From the NCBI GenBank assembly GCA_015232535.1, contig JADFZM010000005.1:1-49452 (forward strand): a stretch of DNA of 49,452 bases. Direction: 5' to 3'. Below, in pieces: positions 32,428-42,234 of the stretch (within the stretch, counting starts at the first letter, position 1; the number at the start of each line of letters is the position of its first letter). Origin of the DNA: Candidatus Omnitrophota bacterium. Lineage in GTDB: Bacteria; Omnitrophota; Gorgyraeia; Zapsychrales; Zapsychraceae. The notes below the pieces were generated by a model that was not told where the DNA came from, did not search any database, and saw nothing but the letters and a program-made list of their open reading frames with translations. Made by a program: the position numbers and the translations under genes.

Positions 32428-33669
32428 ATGAGCCTAAAAGAAACGATCCTCAAAATACCTCTTGTTTGCGGGGTTTATCTGATGAAAAGCAAACAGAGGC
32501 AAGTAATCTATGTCGGAAAAGCGGTTAATTTACGGCGGAGGGTGCAATCTTATTTTAAGGAAAATCATCCTGACCCCAAGACCGGTAAGTTGGCCGCCGA
32601 TATCTCTTACGTCGATTTCATTGAAACATCCTCCGAGGCTGAAGCGCTTATTTTAGAAGCGAGCCTGATAAAGAAATACGCTCCGAAGTATAATATCGAC
32701 CTGAGGGATGATAAGAGTTTTCCTTACATTGAAATTACAGGAGATGAATTCCCGCGGATTTTTTTATCACGTCCCAGGAAAAAAAACAAGACAAGCAAAT
32801 ATTTCGGGCCTTATACCGAGCCGCGCTTAGCCAGAGAAGCCCTGTCTTTGATAAGGAAGATCTTTCATTTCCGAAGCTGCAAAGCTCTTCCCGGGAAGGT
32901 GTGCCTCGATCATCATCTCGGCCTATGCGACGGGCCCTGCGAGGGGAAGGTTTCTAAAGAAGAATACAAGATGATCGTTAAAAAAATATCTTTGATCCTT
33001 GAGGGAAAGAAGGACGACCTTTACCGCGGGTTGAGTAAAGAAATGGATAAAGCCGCGCAAAATGAAGATTTTGAACTGGCGGCTAAGGCAAGGAATCAAA
33101 TGCTCGCTTTAGGGGCCTTGTATTCGGGCGCCAAGGACATGAACTATTATAAGGAAGCGGAACAGCTAAAAATGGTTTTAGGGCTTAAAAATTCCCCGCT
33201 GAGGATAGAGGCTTTTGATATTTCAAATACAATGGGCGCTCAATCGGCGGGTTCGATGGTATCTTTTTTTAACGGTAAGCCTGATAAATCAAACTACCGG
33301 CGTTTCAGGATAAGGGAAACCGAGGGGATAGATGATTATAAGATGATATCCGAAGTTGTTCGACGGAGATATAAGAGGGTCAAAGAAGAAAAAGGCCTTC
33401 TCCCTGATTTGATCGTTATCGACGGTGGCAAGGGCCAGCTTTCCGCGGCGCAAAAAGAATTAGCGGCCCTGGAATTGAATGTTCCCATGGTTTCTTTGGC
33501 TAAACAGGAAGAAGAGATATATTTGCCTAACAAATCGCGTCCCGTTAAAATGCCCCCGGATTCTTTGGGATTGCAGCTTCTGCAAAGAGTGAGGGACGAG
33601 GCCCACCGCTTTGCTTTGGGGTATCACCGGAAGCTCAGGTCAAAAAATGTTTTTAAGATTGGGGTATAA
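32428..33669 (+). CDS. uvrC: UvrC-type excinuclease subunit, short form without HhH domain
   Basis: Makes the two incisions in nucleotide excision repair. The 413-aa protein has the GIY-YIG nuclease (GVYLM ... VIYVGKAVNLRRRVQSYF, residues 15-43), FGPYTEPRLAREAL, the Cys stretch CKALPGKVCLDHHLGLCDGPC, a UVR helix pair (about 190-225) and the RNase-H-like nuclease with its three expected residues: Asp in IEAFDISNTMG (~264), Asp in IVIDGGKGQL (~332), His in DEAHRFA (~393). It lacks about 130 residues after the UVR motif and the entire C-terminal helix-hairpin-helix pair. Canonical UvrC is ~600 aa. The gene does not look broken. Confidence 0.85.
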   Translation: MSLKETILKIPLVCGVYLMKSKQRQVIYVGKAVNLRRRVQSYFKENHPDPKTGKLAADISYVDFIETSSEAEALILEASLIKKYAPKYNIDLRDDKSFPYIEITGDEFPRIFLSRPRKKNKTSKYFGPYTEPRLAREALSLIRKIFHFRSCKALPGKVCLDHHLGLCDGPCEGKVSKEEYKMIVKKISLILEGKKDDLYRGLSKEMDKAAQNEDFELAAKARNQMLALGALYSGAKDMNYYKEAEQLKMVLGLKNSPLRIEAFDISNTMGAQSAGSMVSFFNGKPDKSNYRRFRIRETEGIDDYKMISEVVRRRYKRVKEEKGLLPDLIVIDGGKGQLSAAQKELAALELNVPMVSLAKQEEEIYLPNKSRPVKMPPDSLGLQLLQRVRDEAHRFALGYHRKLRSKNVFKIGV

Positions 33670-33981
33670 ATGAAGTTTAAAAAGAAAGACAAACTTACTA
33701 AATTCCAGTGGCAAGTTTTAAAAGAAGCGACTAAAATACCTTTGGGTTGTACCAGAAGCTATAAGTGGATCGCCGAGAAAATCGGCTGCCCTAAAGCCGT
33801 CCGCGCGGTAGGGCAGGCTTTAAAGAAAAACCCGTATCCGCTGATAATTCCCTGCCACCGGGTAATTAAATCCGACGGCAATCTCGGCGGATATGCCGGA
33901 AAACATAACGGAAGAAAGAAATTTATCCTGAATAAGGAAAAAGAAATATTAAAACAATTTAAGGAGCCGGGAAAGACATGA
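33670..33981 (+). CDS. Alkylguanine-DNA alkyltransferase, DNA-binding domain only (Ogt/ATL-like)
   Basis: A 103-aa protein equal to the C-terminal domain of MGMT/Ogt. It has the helix-turn-helix (SYKWIAEKIGCPKAVRAVGQALKKNP) with the arginine finger, and the active-site motif IIPCHRVI with Cys 62 present. The N-terminal domain of full-length enzymes is absent, as in ATL proteins, but most ATLs lack the Cys. So it could be a minimal alkyl acceptor or an ATL-like damage flag. It starts directly after the uvrC stop. ATL proteins hand alkylated guanines to excision repair, so this adjacency may be functional. It overlaps the next gene by 4 nt. Confidence 0.85.
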   Translation: MKFKKKDKLTKFQWQVLKEATKIPLGCTRSYKWIAEKIGCPKAVRAVGQALKKNPYPLIIPCHRVIKSDGNLGGYAGKHNGRKKFILNKEKEILKQFKEPGKT

Positions 33982-35057
33982 AATTAAGAGAGATCTTGGA
34001 AATCATGGTAAAAGAGGAAGCTTCGGACCTTTATTTGCGCACCAAGGCTAAGCCGCGGGCAAGGATCAACGGGGCGGTCGAGATAATCATGTCGGAATAT
34101 TTGACCCGGGAAAACATGTTGGAGATAACCAATACCCTTTTGACCGAAGAAAGGCACCGGAGGACGTTTGTCGATAATTATGATGTCGATTTTATCCATG
34201 ACGAACCGGGGGTAGGGAGGTTTCGCGTAAACATTTTCATGCAAAGAGGTACTCCGGCGGTTGTTGCGAGGCATGTATTGACCCATGTAAAAACATTCGA
34301 AGAGTTGAACCTTCCCGTTGAGCTTTGCAAACTTTTTGCCGAGGAGTCAAAGGGCCTGCTTCTTGTCTGCGGCCCCGCCGGTAACGGGAAATCGACCGCT
34401 ATCGCCAGTATGATCGAATACGTGAATATGATCAGCTCGAAGCATATCATAACCATTGAAGACCCGATAGAATTTCTTTTCGCGGATAAGCAAAGTATTA
34501 TAAACCAAAGGGAGATCGGTTTTGACGTCCCTAACTTCCCCTCGGCCTTGAAGCATGTTACGCAACAAAGCCCGGATATAATCTATATCGGTAATATCCG
34601 CGACGAAGAGACAATGCGCGCGGTCATAAACGCGACCGAATTAGGCGCGTTTGTCATGACCACGTTCCACACTATAAACGCGACCCAGACTTTAATGCGT
34701 ATGGTCAATTTTTTCCCTCCTCACTTGCATGATGAGGTTAGGTCCCAGCTGTCTATGATTCTAAGGGGCGTTATATCCCTGCGCCTTTTACCTTGCCGCG
34801 GAGGGCTTGGCCGCGTTCCGGCGTATGAGACTATGGTTGTCACCCCGACCGTATCCCGCCTTATCAGGGAGAACCGGATTAAAGAAATACAGGACTATAT
34901 TGACGACGGGAAGCTTTTCGGCATGCAATCATTCAAGCAGTCTTTGGTCAAGCTGGTCAAACAAGGCGTTGTCGATGCCGATGTTGCCCGGTATTATGCC
35001 GATAGTAAAGATGATTTCGATTTGGAACTGAAGGGTATCAGGCGGGCCATAAGCTAA
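33978..35057 (+). CDS. PilT-like type IV pilus retraction ATPase, Walker B glutamate replaced
   Basis: A 359-aa ATPase of the secretion/retraction superfamily. N-terminal PAS-like domain (SDLYLRTKAKPRARING), then the RecA-like domain: Walker A GPAGNGKST (132-140), Asp box TIEDPIEF (159-166), His box TTFHTINATQTLMRM. The Walker B region is DIIYIGNIRDEET: Asn 206 stands where PilT has the catalytic Glu (VGEMRD). The C-terminal PilT helices are present (LRGVISLRLLP, then QSFKQSLVKLVKQGVV for the usual MQTFDQSL-x-x-L). The activity may thus be reduced or altered, as in PilU-like partners. No pilus genes adjoin it. Confidence 0.85.
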   Translation: MKLREILEIMVKEEASDLYLRTKAKPRARINGAVEIIMSEYLTRENMLEITNTLLTEERHRRTFVDNYDVDFIHDEPGVGRFRVNIFMQRGTPAVVARHVLTHVKTFEELNLPVELCKLFAEESKGLLLVCGPAGNGKSTAIASMIEYVNMISSKHIITIEDPIEFLFADKQSIINQREIGFDVPNFPSALKHVTQQSPDIIYIGNIRDEETMRAVINATELGAFVMTTFHTINATQTLMRMVNFFPPHLHDEVRSQLSMILRGVISLRLLPCRGGLGRVPAYETMVVTPTVSRLIRENRIKEIQDYIDDGKLFGMQSFKQSLVKLVKQGVVDADVARYYADSKDDFDLELKGIRRAIS

Positions 35058-35090
35058 TCCGCATTATCCGCCTGTCGGATTTATTCCCAT

Positions 35091-37529
35091 ATGGCAAAAA
35101 AACCACCGACGATAATATTATTCTTGGCTTTTCTTTTCGCAGCGGCTACTTTTACTTTATTGATGGCCTGGCAAAGGTGTTTTTCTTTTACCCTGGGAAG
35201 GGACGCTTTGTCTTCCTGCTCGATATTAGCGTCTTTTTTCTTTGGGATAGGCTTGGGGAGTTATTTTTGTTCCCGCCTCACAAAGAAGTTTAACCGGGAG
35301 AGATTATTCTTCGGGATATCAGTTGTTTTTTCCGGCCTATATGGGGTTGTGCTTTTATCAATTTTGAAACAGGATCCGATTCCTCTTTCAGGCAAGCTTT
35401 TTGCCATTTCGGGTTGTGTAAAGTATTTTCCGACTGAATTATTGTTAGTACTCTTTTTATCTTTACCCGGGACTTTCGCTGCCGGTAGCGCCGTATCGGC
35501 TTTTATTAACATTGCCTGCAAAAACTATTCGGAGCCGGGCAAGGAAGTTTCTTTAATCTTTGGGACGAGCGCTTTGGGCGCTTGTACGGGGTGTTTATTC
35601 TTCGGATTTATCATGATGCCTATTGCGGGCATTGAGCAAAGTGCTTTTATCGCATTATTAATAAATGTTTTTATAGCTCTTTTCTTTGTTGTCAAAGCTG
35701 ATGTAAGCGAAAAAGGACATGAAGCGGCTCGGCCGGTATCCGCTCTTATCGAGGGGAATAAATGGCTTCTGAGCTTGTTTTTTTTGAGCGGTGTTTTAGT
35801 TTCCGGATATCACACAACATGGCTGAGGGTCTTAAGTTTTTACAGCCCTAGCCGGGTTGTCAATAGCCTATGCGCTGTCTCGGTATTTTTATCGGGCATC
35901 GCCATAGGCTGTATTTTTTTATACGCGCAGATAAGAAAGATGTTGAATAACAAAGAAATGCTTGTACTCTCATGTATCGGGGTCGGGTTGGCTTGCCTAG
36001 TAACCGTTCCTCTATGTTATTCTTTCCCGTCAATTGCTCAAGGCCTTCTTTATGGGCAAAGAGATATGATATCGAGCGTTTCGGCTTTTAAACTTTGGCA
36101 GGTTAATTTCATTTTGTCTTTTTTATCAATATTCCTTCCCTCTCTTTTTATCGGCCTGGGGATTCCTTGCGCTTATGATATGTTCGAAAAAGAGAAAAAA
36201 TATTATTCTTTGTTTACGGGCCTAATTTTGCCGCTTGCTTTTTTGGGTATGGGGGCGGGCGTATTGATTTTTGTTTATTTAGTCCTTCCCTGCTTTGGCC
36301 TTCACGGCAGCCTGGGGATGCTCTCTTTTTGCTGTATCCTCTGCGGATTAGCGGCGGCTTATATTTTGAAGATAAATATTAAGGGGCCGGAGAGGCTGCT
36401 TATCTATCCGTCTTTGATAATTGCCATGTTCTTTGGGATCGGGGGACTTCCTTTTGTCAGGGATAATGTGACCATGAAAAAGAAAGGCGCTTTTTTTAAA
36501 TATGAACGTGCTCGAAAAAGAAGGATGGCCTTGCCGGTAGAACAGAGGTTGCTTCATTATAAAGCTTATCCCGGGCATACTATCTCGGTGTTGGAAGAGG
36601 AAGTCAAAGAAGTAGAGGCGCAAAGGACCTTGCAGGCCGATTCTAACATTATAGGGGCTACCGATTTTTATTCTAGGGCAGAGGCAAAGCTGACGGGGCA
36701 TATACCGCTGGCTTTGAATCTATATGCAAAGGATATATTGCTTTTTGGTTTCGGGACAGGTGAAGCCGCGGCTTCTATTCTTTTATACGATGTCGCTTTG
36801 GACTGTGTCGAGGCCGAAAGGGGTATTTTAAAGGCGCAAGATTATTTTAAAGCGGAGAATAAGGGCGTTTTAAAAAATCCCAGGCTCAAGATGATCGTGA
36901 ATGACCCGCGAAGGTACCTAAATTTTACGGATAGGAAATATGACGTCATTGCATTGTCATCTTCTTTGTTTTACGAAAAGAGCCCCGGATTTTATACTCG
37001 CGAGTATTTTTTGCTGATAAAAAGACATCTAAATAGAAACGGCATAGCCGCGGTGTGGATACCTCTTTCCGGAGAGAGCAATTTTGACTCAAGGGTCATT
37101 ACCAGGTCTTTTTTGTCCGTTTTTCCTAACACCACTGCTTGGTACGCAGGCGGAAGGCATTTACTTCTTGTATCTTCGGAGGGAGAACCAAGCGTCGATT
37201 ATTCTAAGCTAAATGAAATTTTCAGCCGCTCGGAGCTTAAGGATGATTTGGCGCAAGCTGAGATTTTAAGCCCGGTAGGCTTCGTTAAGTTATTTCTACT
37301 AGATGAAAAAGAGATTAAGAATTATTCCGACTCAGCTTTTATAAACGAAGACAATTTCCCTTTTCTTGATACTCTTGGCATTGAATCCGTTTATGATAAT
37401 AGAAATAAAACGGCCGAACTTTTCTACTTTGCTAAAGGCAATAAATTTGATTATATTAAAAATGCCGGGAAGGAAGAAAGGCGGGAGCTCTTAAAAGCCC
37501 TGATGCCCAGGCTGGTCAATCAATTTTGA
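35091..37529 (+). CDS. Polytopic membrane protein fused to a spermidine-synthase-like domain
   Basis: An 812-aa protein. The N-terminal ~460 residues hold about 12 or more membrane helices with an MFS-like look (FFFGIGLGSYFCSRLTKKF, GLGIPCAYDMF). The C-terminal ~270 residues form a Rossmann domain of the spermidine-synthase superfamily: DILLFGFGTGEAAASILLYD, then the acidic end DCVEAE, then NDPRRYLNFTDRKYDVIAL and FYTREYFLLIKRHLNRNGIAAVWIPL. The aminopropyltransferase residues are not obvious (ND-P-RRYL instead of NDG-R-x-F/Y), so true spermidine synthesis is doubtful. Such fusions are common in PVC and delta-type genomes and remain uncharacterised. It is 33 nt after the pilT-like gene. Confidence 0.8.
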   Translation: MAKKPPTIILFLAFLFAAATFTLLMAWQRCFSFTLGRDALSSCSILASFFFGIGLGSYFCSRLTKKFNRERLFFGISVVFSGLYGVVLLSILKQDPIPLSGKLFAISGCVKYFPTELLLVLFLSLPGTFAAGSAVSAFINIACKNYSEPGKEVSLIFGTSALGACTGCLFFGFIMMPIAGIEQSAFIALLINVFIALFFVVKADVSEKGHEAARPVSALIEGNKWLLSLFFLSGVLVSGYHTTWLRVLSFYSPSRVVNSLCAVSVFLSGIAIGCIFLYAQIRKMLNNKEMLVLSCIGVGLACLVTVPLCYSFPSIAQGLLYGQRDMISSVSAFKLWQVNFILSFLSIFLPSLFIGLGIPCAYDMFEKEKKYYSLFTGLILPLAFLGMGAGVLIFVYLVLPCFGLHGSLGMLSFCCILCGLAAAYILKINIKGPERLLIYPSLIIAMFFGIGGLPFVRDNVTMKKKGAFFKYERARKRRMALPVEQRLLHYKAYPGHTISVLEEEVKEVEAQRTLQADSNIIGATDFYSRAEAKLTGHIPLALNLYAKDILLFGFGTGEAAASILLYDVALDCVEAERGILKAQDYFKAENKGVLKNPRLKMIVNDPRRYLNFTDRKYDVIALSSSLFYEKSPGFYTREYFLLIKRHLNRNGIAAVWIPLSGESNFDSRVITRSFLSVFPNTTAWYAGGRHLLLVSSEGEPSVDYSKLNEIFSRSELKDDLAQAEILSPVGFVKLFLLDEKEIKNYSDSAFINEDNFPFLDTLGIESVYDNRNKTAELFYFAKGNKFDYIKNAGKEERRELLKALMPRLVNQF

Positions 37530-37577
37530 TTTCTTTACTTTCACGACGAAAATTAATGCTAGTATTTTGAACTAATT

Positions 37578-37605
37578 TTGATATTATAACTGATACTATT
37601 ATAAG
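37578..37605 (+). promoter_or_regulatory. Possible promoter of prfB
   Basis: TTGATA (37578-37583), 16-nt spacer, TATAAG (37600-37605). It would leave about 14 nt before the prfB ATG, enough for the AGAGGA ribosome site. Confidence 0.45.
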
Positions 37606-37625
37606 ACGAAATAACCAGAGGATTT

Positions 37626-38712
37626 ATGTTCGAGAAGATAAAGGCCATCGAAGAAAAGCTTAGCCAGCTGAGGGGGTATCTTTGACCTTCCGCAGAAAGA
37701 GAAGTCTGTGCGGGAGATACAGGAGAAGATGAACCAGCCTAACTTCTGGGACGATTCAAATTCCGCCAATAAGTTAATGAAGGAGCTCAAATACCTCAAG
37801 AATTGCGTGGAACCTTTCGAGCGAAATCAAAGCAAGATCAAGGATCTCAAGGAATTACTGGAATTATCCGCCGAAGACGAGGCTATGAAACAGCAGATAT
37901 CGGATGAGATCGTAGGCGTTGAAACCGAGGTCAATACCCTTGAGCTGCAAAGCCTGCTTTCCGGGCAGTTCGATAAAAATAACGCGATACTCAGCATTAA
38001 TGCCGGAGCCGGAGGGACCGAATCGTGCGACTGGGCGAGCATGCTGTTGAGGATGTACGTGCGCTGGGCGGAGGACAAGGGGTACTCGGTAAAAAGCCTT
38101 GATATCCTATACGGAGAAGAAGCGGGGATAAAGAATGTCACGATCGGCATCGAGGGCGATATGGCCTACGGTTATCTTAAATGCGAAAAAGGTGTCCATC
38201 GCTTGGTAAGGATCTCTCCGTTTGACTCGAATAAAAGGAGGCACACTTCCTTCGCCTCGGTCGACGTGATACCGGAGATAGAGGAGGATATCGAGGTGCA
38301 GTTAAACCAGGAAGACCTAAGGATCGATATCTACCGCTCTTCCGGGCCCGGAGGACAGAGCGTGAATACGACCGACTCCGCGGTCAGGATCACGCATATA
38401 CCGACGGGAATAGTTTCTCAGTGCCAAAACGAGCGCTCCCAGCTGCAGAATCGGCAAAAGGCGATGAAGATATTGAAATCCCGGATTTACGAAAAAAAGA
38501 TGAAAGACCAGGAAGAGCTGATGAGCAAGGAATACGGCCAGAAACAAAAAATAGAATGGGGCAGCCAGATAAGAAGCTATGTCATGCACCCCTATTCGAT
38601 GGTTAAGGACCATCGCACCGAATTTGAGACAGGGAACGTCCAAAAGGTCATGGACGGGGACATAAATTCATTTATTGAATCATATTTGAAGTTAAAACCG
38701 GAAGACAGGTAA
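37626..38712 (+). CDS. prfB: Peptide chain release factor 2, expressed by programmed +1 frameshift
   Basis: Releases finished proteins at UGA and UAA codons. The ORF track starts it at 37708, but the true start is the ATG at 37626 (ribosome site AGAGGA). Nineteen codons ([19 protein letters not shown]) run into the in-frame TGA at 37683-37685. A +1 shift resumes at 37684 with [13 protein letters not shown], giving about 361 aa, the normal length. The later frame holds the stop-recognition tripeptide SPF (RISPFDSNK) and the catalytic GGQ ([20 protein letters not shown]). Low RF2 slows reading of the UGA and raises frameshifting, so the protein controls its own level. Confidence 0.96.
37671..37686 (+). 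promoter_or_regulatory. RF2 programmed +1 frameshift signal
   Basis: AGGGGGTATCTTTGAC: a Shine-Dalgarno-like AGGGGG, the slippery CTT and the UGA stop followed by C, identical to the E. coli prfB signal as I remember it. Confidence 0.95.
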
Positions 38713-38716
38713 CAAT

Positions 38717-41707
38717 ATGTACGATTTTCTCTTTAGAAAAGCGATAATTAAAAGAGCCCAAAGCTATATTGATAAATTGCGGCCTAAGGTCAGTGTTTTT
38801 ATCCATGATGAAATACCTCTTCCGTCGATAAAGATCATTAAGCGCCAGGCGCAGGTAGCCGCTAAGATAAATGCGATGGAGGATGCGATAGCGCGGATGA
38901 GCGACGAAGAACTGCGAAATAAGACTTCCGAATTCAAGGCGAGGTACCACAGCGGGGTAAAAGACAAAAAGCAGGAACTTGCACAGATGGAACAAGCTTT
39001 AAGAGAGGCACCATCGGAAGAGGAAAAAAAGGCGCTGACCATTCAACTTGAGGAGAAGGATAAGGAGTTGGTAAAGCTCAAAAGGTCTGTTTTGGACGGG
39101 ATTTTGCCGGAGGCCTTTGCGGTAGTCAGAGAATCGGGCAAAAGGACCCTTAAAATGCGGCATTTCGACGTTCAGCTCATAGGCGGCATGGTCCTTCACG
39201 AGGGCAATATCGCGGAGATGACGACCGGGGAAGGAAAGACGCTTGTGGCGACTTTGCCCGCTTATCTTAATGCCTTGACCGGGGAAGGGATTCATATCGT
39301 CACGGTAAATGATTATCTGGCGAAGAGAGACCGGGAATGGATGGGCCCGATCTATGAATTCCTGGGTTTAAAGGTCGGAGTTATTTATCATGACATGGAT
39401 TTTCGCGACAAGAAAAGCGCTTATGACTGCGACATTGTATACGGGACTAACAGCGAATTCGGATTTGATTACCTGCGCGACAATATGGCTAATTCGGTCG
39501 AGGATATGTTCCAGCGCCGGCATTATTTCGCGATCGTCGATGAGGTGGACAGCATTCTCGTTGATGAAGCCCGGACGCCTTTGATTATCTCGGGGCCGGC
39601 GGAGGAGTCGACGGATAAATATTACCGGGCGAACGAGATTTCAAAGAAACTCAAAGGCCGCCGGGTCACCGAATCCGAGGAGATCGACGCGAAAAGAAAA
39701 GAGATCGACCTCTCTAAAGGTGTTGATTACACGGCTGATGAGAAGGCGAAATCGGTGTCGATGACCGAGGAAGGCGAAAAAAGGGCCGCCGGGCACTTCG
39801 GCATAGATAATCTGCACGACATGGAGACAATAGAATACCGCCATCATATACTGCAGGCGATAAAAGCGCATGAGTTTTTTAAGCGGGACGTTGATTATGT
39901 GGTGAAAGACGGCCAGGTAATAATCGTCGATGAATTTACCGGCAGGCTGATGCCGGGGCGCAGGTGGTCGGACGGTCTGCACCAGGCAGTTGAGGCGAAA
40001 GAGGGGATCAAAATCGAGCGCGAGAACCAGACACTGGCGACGATAACCCTCCAGAATTATTTCCGTTTTTACGAAAAACTTGCCGGCATGACGGGAACCG
40101 CCTACACCGAAGTCAATGAGTTTAAGAAGATTTACAACCTCGACTGTATCGTTATCCCTACCAATAAAAAGTTGCAGAGGGTGAATTATCCCGACAGCAT
40201 TTATAAGACAACCGCGGAGAAGTATTCGGCGGTCGTCGAGGAAATAGCCGAAAAGAATAAAAACGGCCAGCCGGTATTGGTCGGCACCATATCCATAGAA
40301 AAGTCCGAAATTTTATCCCGCATGCTCAAACAAAGAGGCATCACGCATCAGGTTTTGAACGCCAAATACCATGAAATGGAAGCGCACATTATCGCCCAGG
40401 CCGGGCGTTACAAGGCGGTAACTATAGCGACCAATATGGCGGGCCGCGGAACCGATATTATGCTCGGAGGCAATGCCGAATATTTGGCGAAGAGCCTGGC
40501 CAGGGAACAATTGAAGGATGAAGAGGATAAATCAAAATCGGAGGAGATGATAAAAAGGTTTGTCGAGCAATTCCGCGTCCAGGTGAAAGAAGAGCACGGA
40601 AAGGTTGTCGCTTCGGGTGGCTTGCATGTTATCGGCACCGAGCGGCATGAGGCGAGGCGTATCGATAATCAGCTGCGGGGGCGCCAGGGCAGGCAGGGTG
40701 ACCCGGGCTCATCGCGTTTTTTTATCTCCCTTGAGGATGATCTGATGCGGCTTTTCGCATCGGACAGGATAATCTCGCTTATGAACACCCTCGGCATGGA
40801 GGAAGGCCAGGTCTTAGAGCATCCTTGGCTGACCAAGGCGATTGAGACGGCGCAAAAACGCGTCGAGAATTATAACTTTGAGATCAGGAAACACCTTTTG
40901 GATTTTGATAATGTGATGAACAAGCAAAGAGAGGTTATCTATGACCTTAGGCGGGATATACTTGAAAGCAGCGATGTAAAAGAGATGGTCGTCGCGGCCA
41001 TGCGCGATTTGGTCGCCAGGGTGGTAAAAGAGTATCTATATATCGAGAAGCCGGAGAACACCTGGGATATTGAAGGCTTACAGGCTTATCTTAAGCATAC
41101 GTTCGATTACGATATTTCGGCAGAAAAAGAGTCCCTGCCTTCTCTCTCCCAACAAGAGATACAGGACCTTGTCCTTGATGCTTTAATGCAAATTTACAAA
41201 AAGAAGGAAGAAGAGTTTGGGATAGACAACCTCAGGCATCTTGAGAGGATGTTCTTGCTCCATACGATCGACACCAAATGGAAAGACCATCTTTATGCCA
41301 TGGATCAGATCAAAGAAGGGATCGGGCTGCGTTCTTACGCGCAAAGAGACCCTTTAGTCGAGTATCAAAGAGAAGGCTTCGCGATGTTTCAGGCGATGTA
41401 TGATTCTATTAATCAGGAAGTAGCCGAGATAATTTTTAAGATACAGCCCGCCGGAAAAGAGGCAAGGCTAAGAAGCGTTTTTAATTCGATCCCGCAGAAT
41501 TTTGTACATAACGAAATCTCGGGCATGGACGAAGCAAAGATGAGGGCTTCCCGGATGGCGCAAGAGGCGCAGGAACAGGACAATGAACTCCCCTCCCAGG
41601 GAGCATCTTCGGTAAGCACGCAAGTTAACTCCGGCCCGAAAGTCGGAAGAAACGAGCCCTGCACCTGCGGCAGCGGCAAAAAATATAAAAAATGCTGCGG
41701 AAAGTAA
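38717..41707 (+). CDS. secA: Protein translocase ATPase SecA
   Basis: Drives preprotein export through SecYEG. A 996-aa protein with all motor motifs: Walker A region [17 protein letters not shown], the DEVD-type box [78 protein letters not shown]. Helical wing and scaffold regions follow ([18 protein letters not shown]). It ends in the zinc-binding SEC-C motif [18 protein letters not shown] that binds SecB or ribosomes. The N-terminus has an insertion of about 30 residues with coiled-coil character (~75-110). The last 16 bp overlap the next gene. Confidence 0.97.
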   Translation: MYDFLFRKAIIKRAQSYIDKLRPKVSVFIHDEIPLPSIKIIKRQAQVAAKINAMEDAIARMSDEELRNKTSEFKARYHSGVKDKKQELAQMEQALREAPSEEEKKALTIQLEEKDKELVKLKRSVLDGILPEAFAVVRESGKRTLKMRHFDVQLIGGMVLHEGNIAEMTTGEGKTLVATLPAYLNALTGEGIHIVTVNDYLAKRDREWMGPIYEFLGLKVGVIYHDMDFRDKKSAYDCDIVYGTNSEFGFDYLRDNMANSVEDMFQRRHYFAIVDEVDSILVDEARTPLIISGPAEESTDKYYRANEISKKLKGRRVTESEEIDAKRKEIDLSKGVDYTADEKAKSVSMTEEGEKRAAGHFGIDNLHDMETIEYRHHILQAIKAHEFFKRDVDYVVKDGQVIIVDEFTGRLMPGRRWSDGLHQAVEAKEGIKIERENQTLATITLQNYFRFYEKLAGMTGTAYTEVNEFKKIYNLDCIVIPTNKKLQRVNYPDSIYKTTAEKYSAVVEEIAEKNKNGQPVLVGTISIEKSEILSRMLKQRGITHQVLNAKYHEMEAHIIAQAGRYKAVTIATNMAGRGTDIMLGGNAEYLAKSLAREQLKDEEDKSKSEEMIKRFVEQFRVQVKEEHGKVVASGGLHVIGTERHEARRIDNQLRGRQGRQGDPGSSRFFISLEDDLMRLFASDRIISLMNTLGMEEGQVLEHPWLTKAIETAQKRVENYNFEIRKHLLDFDNVMNKQREVIYDLRRDILESSDVKEMVVAAMRDLVARVVKEYLYIEKPENTWDIEGLQAYLKHTFDYDISAEKESLPSLSQQEIQDLVLDALMQIYKKKEEEFGIDNLRHLERMFLLHTIDTKWKDHLYAMDQIKEGIGLRSYAQRDPLVEYQREGFAMFQAMYDSINQEVAEIIFKIQPAGKEARLRSVFNSIPQNFVHNEISGMDEAKMRASRMAQEAQEQDNELPSQGASSVSTQVNSGPKVGRNEPCTCGSGKKYKKCCGK

Positions 41708-42234
41708 ATAAAGAAAATTCTCCGGGGATAAATCTGTTCGCTTTTCTGCTTATTCTGGCCTCATATAACAAGCTCATCGGTTTTTTAAACTTTTCATATT
41801 ACCGGTTTATGTTTCAGGGCCTTTCCGAAGACATGCAACTTGCCCGGTACATATTTTCCGTAACTTTAAGGATAGTCGGTATAATTGTGGGAATAGGGCT
41901 TTTGTACCGAAAAGAACTTTTCCGGAAAGTTTTTCTTGTTCTTTGCCTGGCTACGGTAATTTCATTGCCGTTTAAGCACCCTTTTTCGGTTTTTAAAAAC
42001 ATCGCTATTTACCGCGAATATCAGCAGGGTATCAACATCCTTCCCGAGGGGACAAAAACGGCAAATTTGAAGTATCCTGTTTTTCCCAAGGGATTGAAAG
42101 ATTACACCCTTAAGTTTCCTAGTTTTCCGTTTATTTCCATGGCCTCTTTTATGGCCGTTGATGCTGTTTTTGCCATTGCCGGGATTTTGTTTTTCCGCCT
42201 GCCGCGGGTGAAAAAATGTTTTGAGGGCAAATAG
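41692..42234 (+). CDS. Uncharacterised membrane protein
   Basis: I do not recognise this 180-aa protein. It has about four hydrophobic segments ([71 protein letters not shown]) with an extracytoplasmic-looking part rich in Pro and Lys between the third and fourth ([19 protein letters not shown]). The start overlaps the end of secA by 16 nt and the stop abuts lnt (next base), so it is translated within the secA-lnt operon. A role in the envelope is a guess from position. Confidence 0.7.
   Translation: MLRKVNKENSPGINLFAFLLILASYNKLIGFLNFSYYRFMFQGLSEDMQLARYIFSVTLRIVGIIVGIGLLYRKELFRKVFLVLCLATVISLPFKHPFSVFKNIAIYREYQQGINILPEGTKTANLKYPVFPKGLKDYTLKFPSFPFISMASFMAVDAVFAIAGILFFRLPRVKKCFEGK

Noticed and set aside
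36348-36701. 117-aa reverse ORF in the spermidine-synthase-like gene
   Set aside because: Antisense shadow with no ribosome site or family resemblance.
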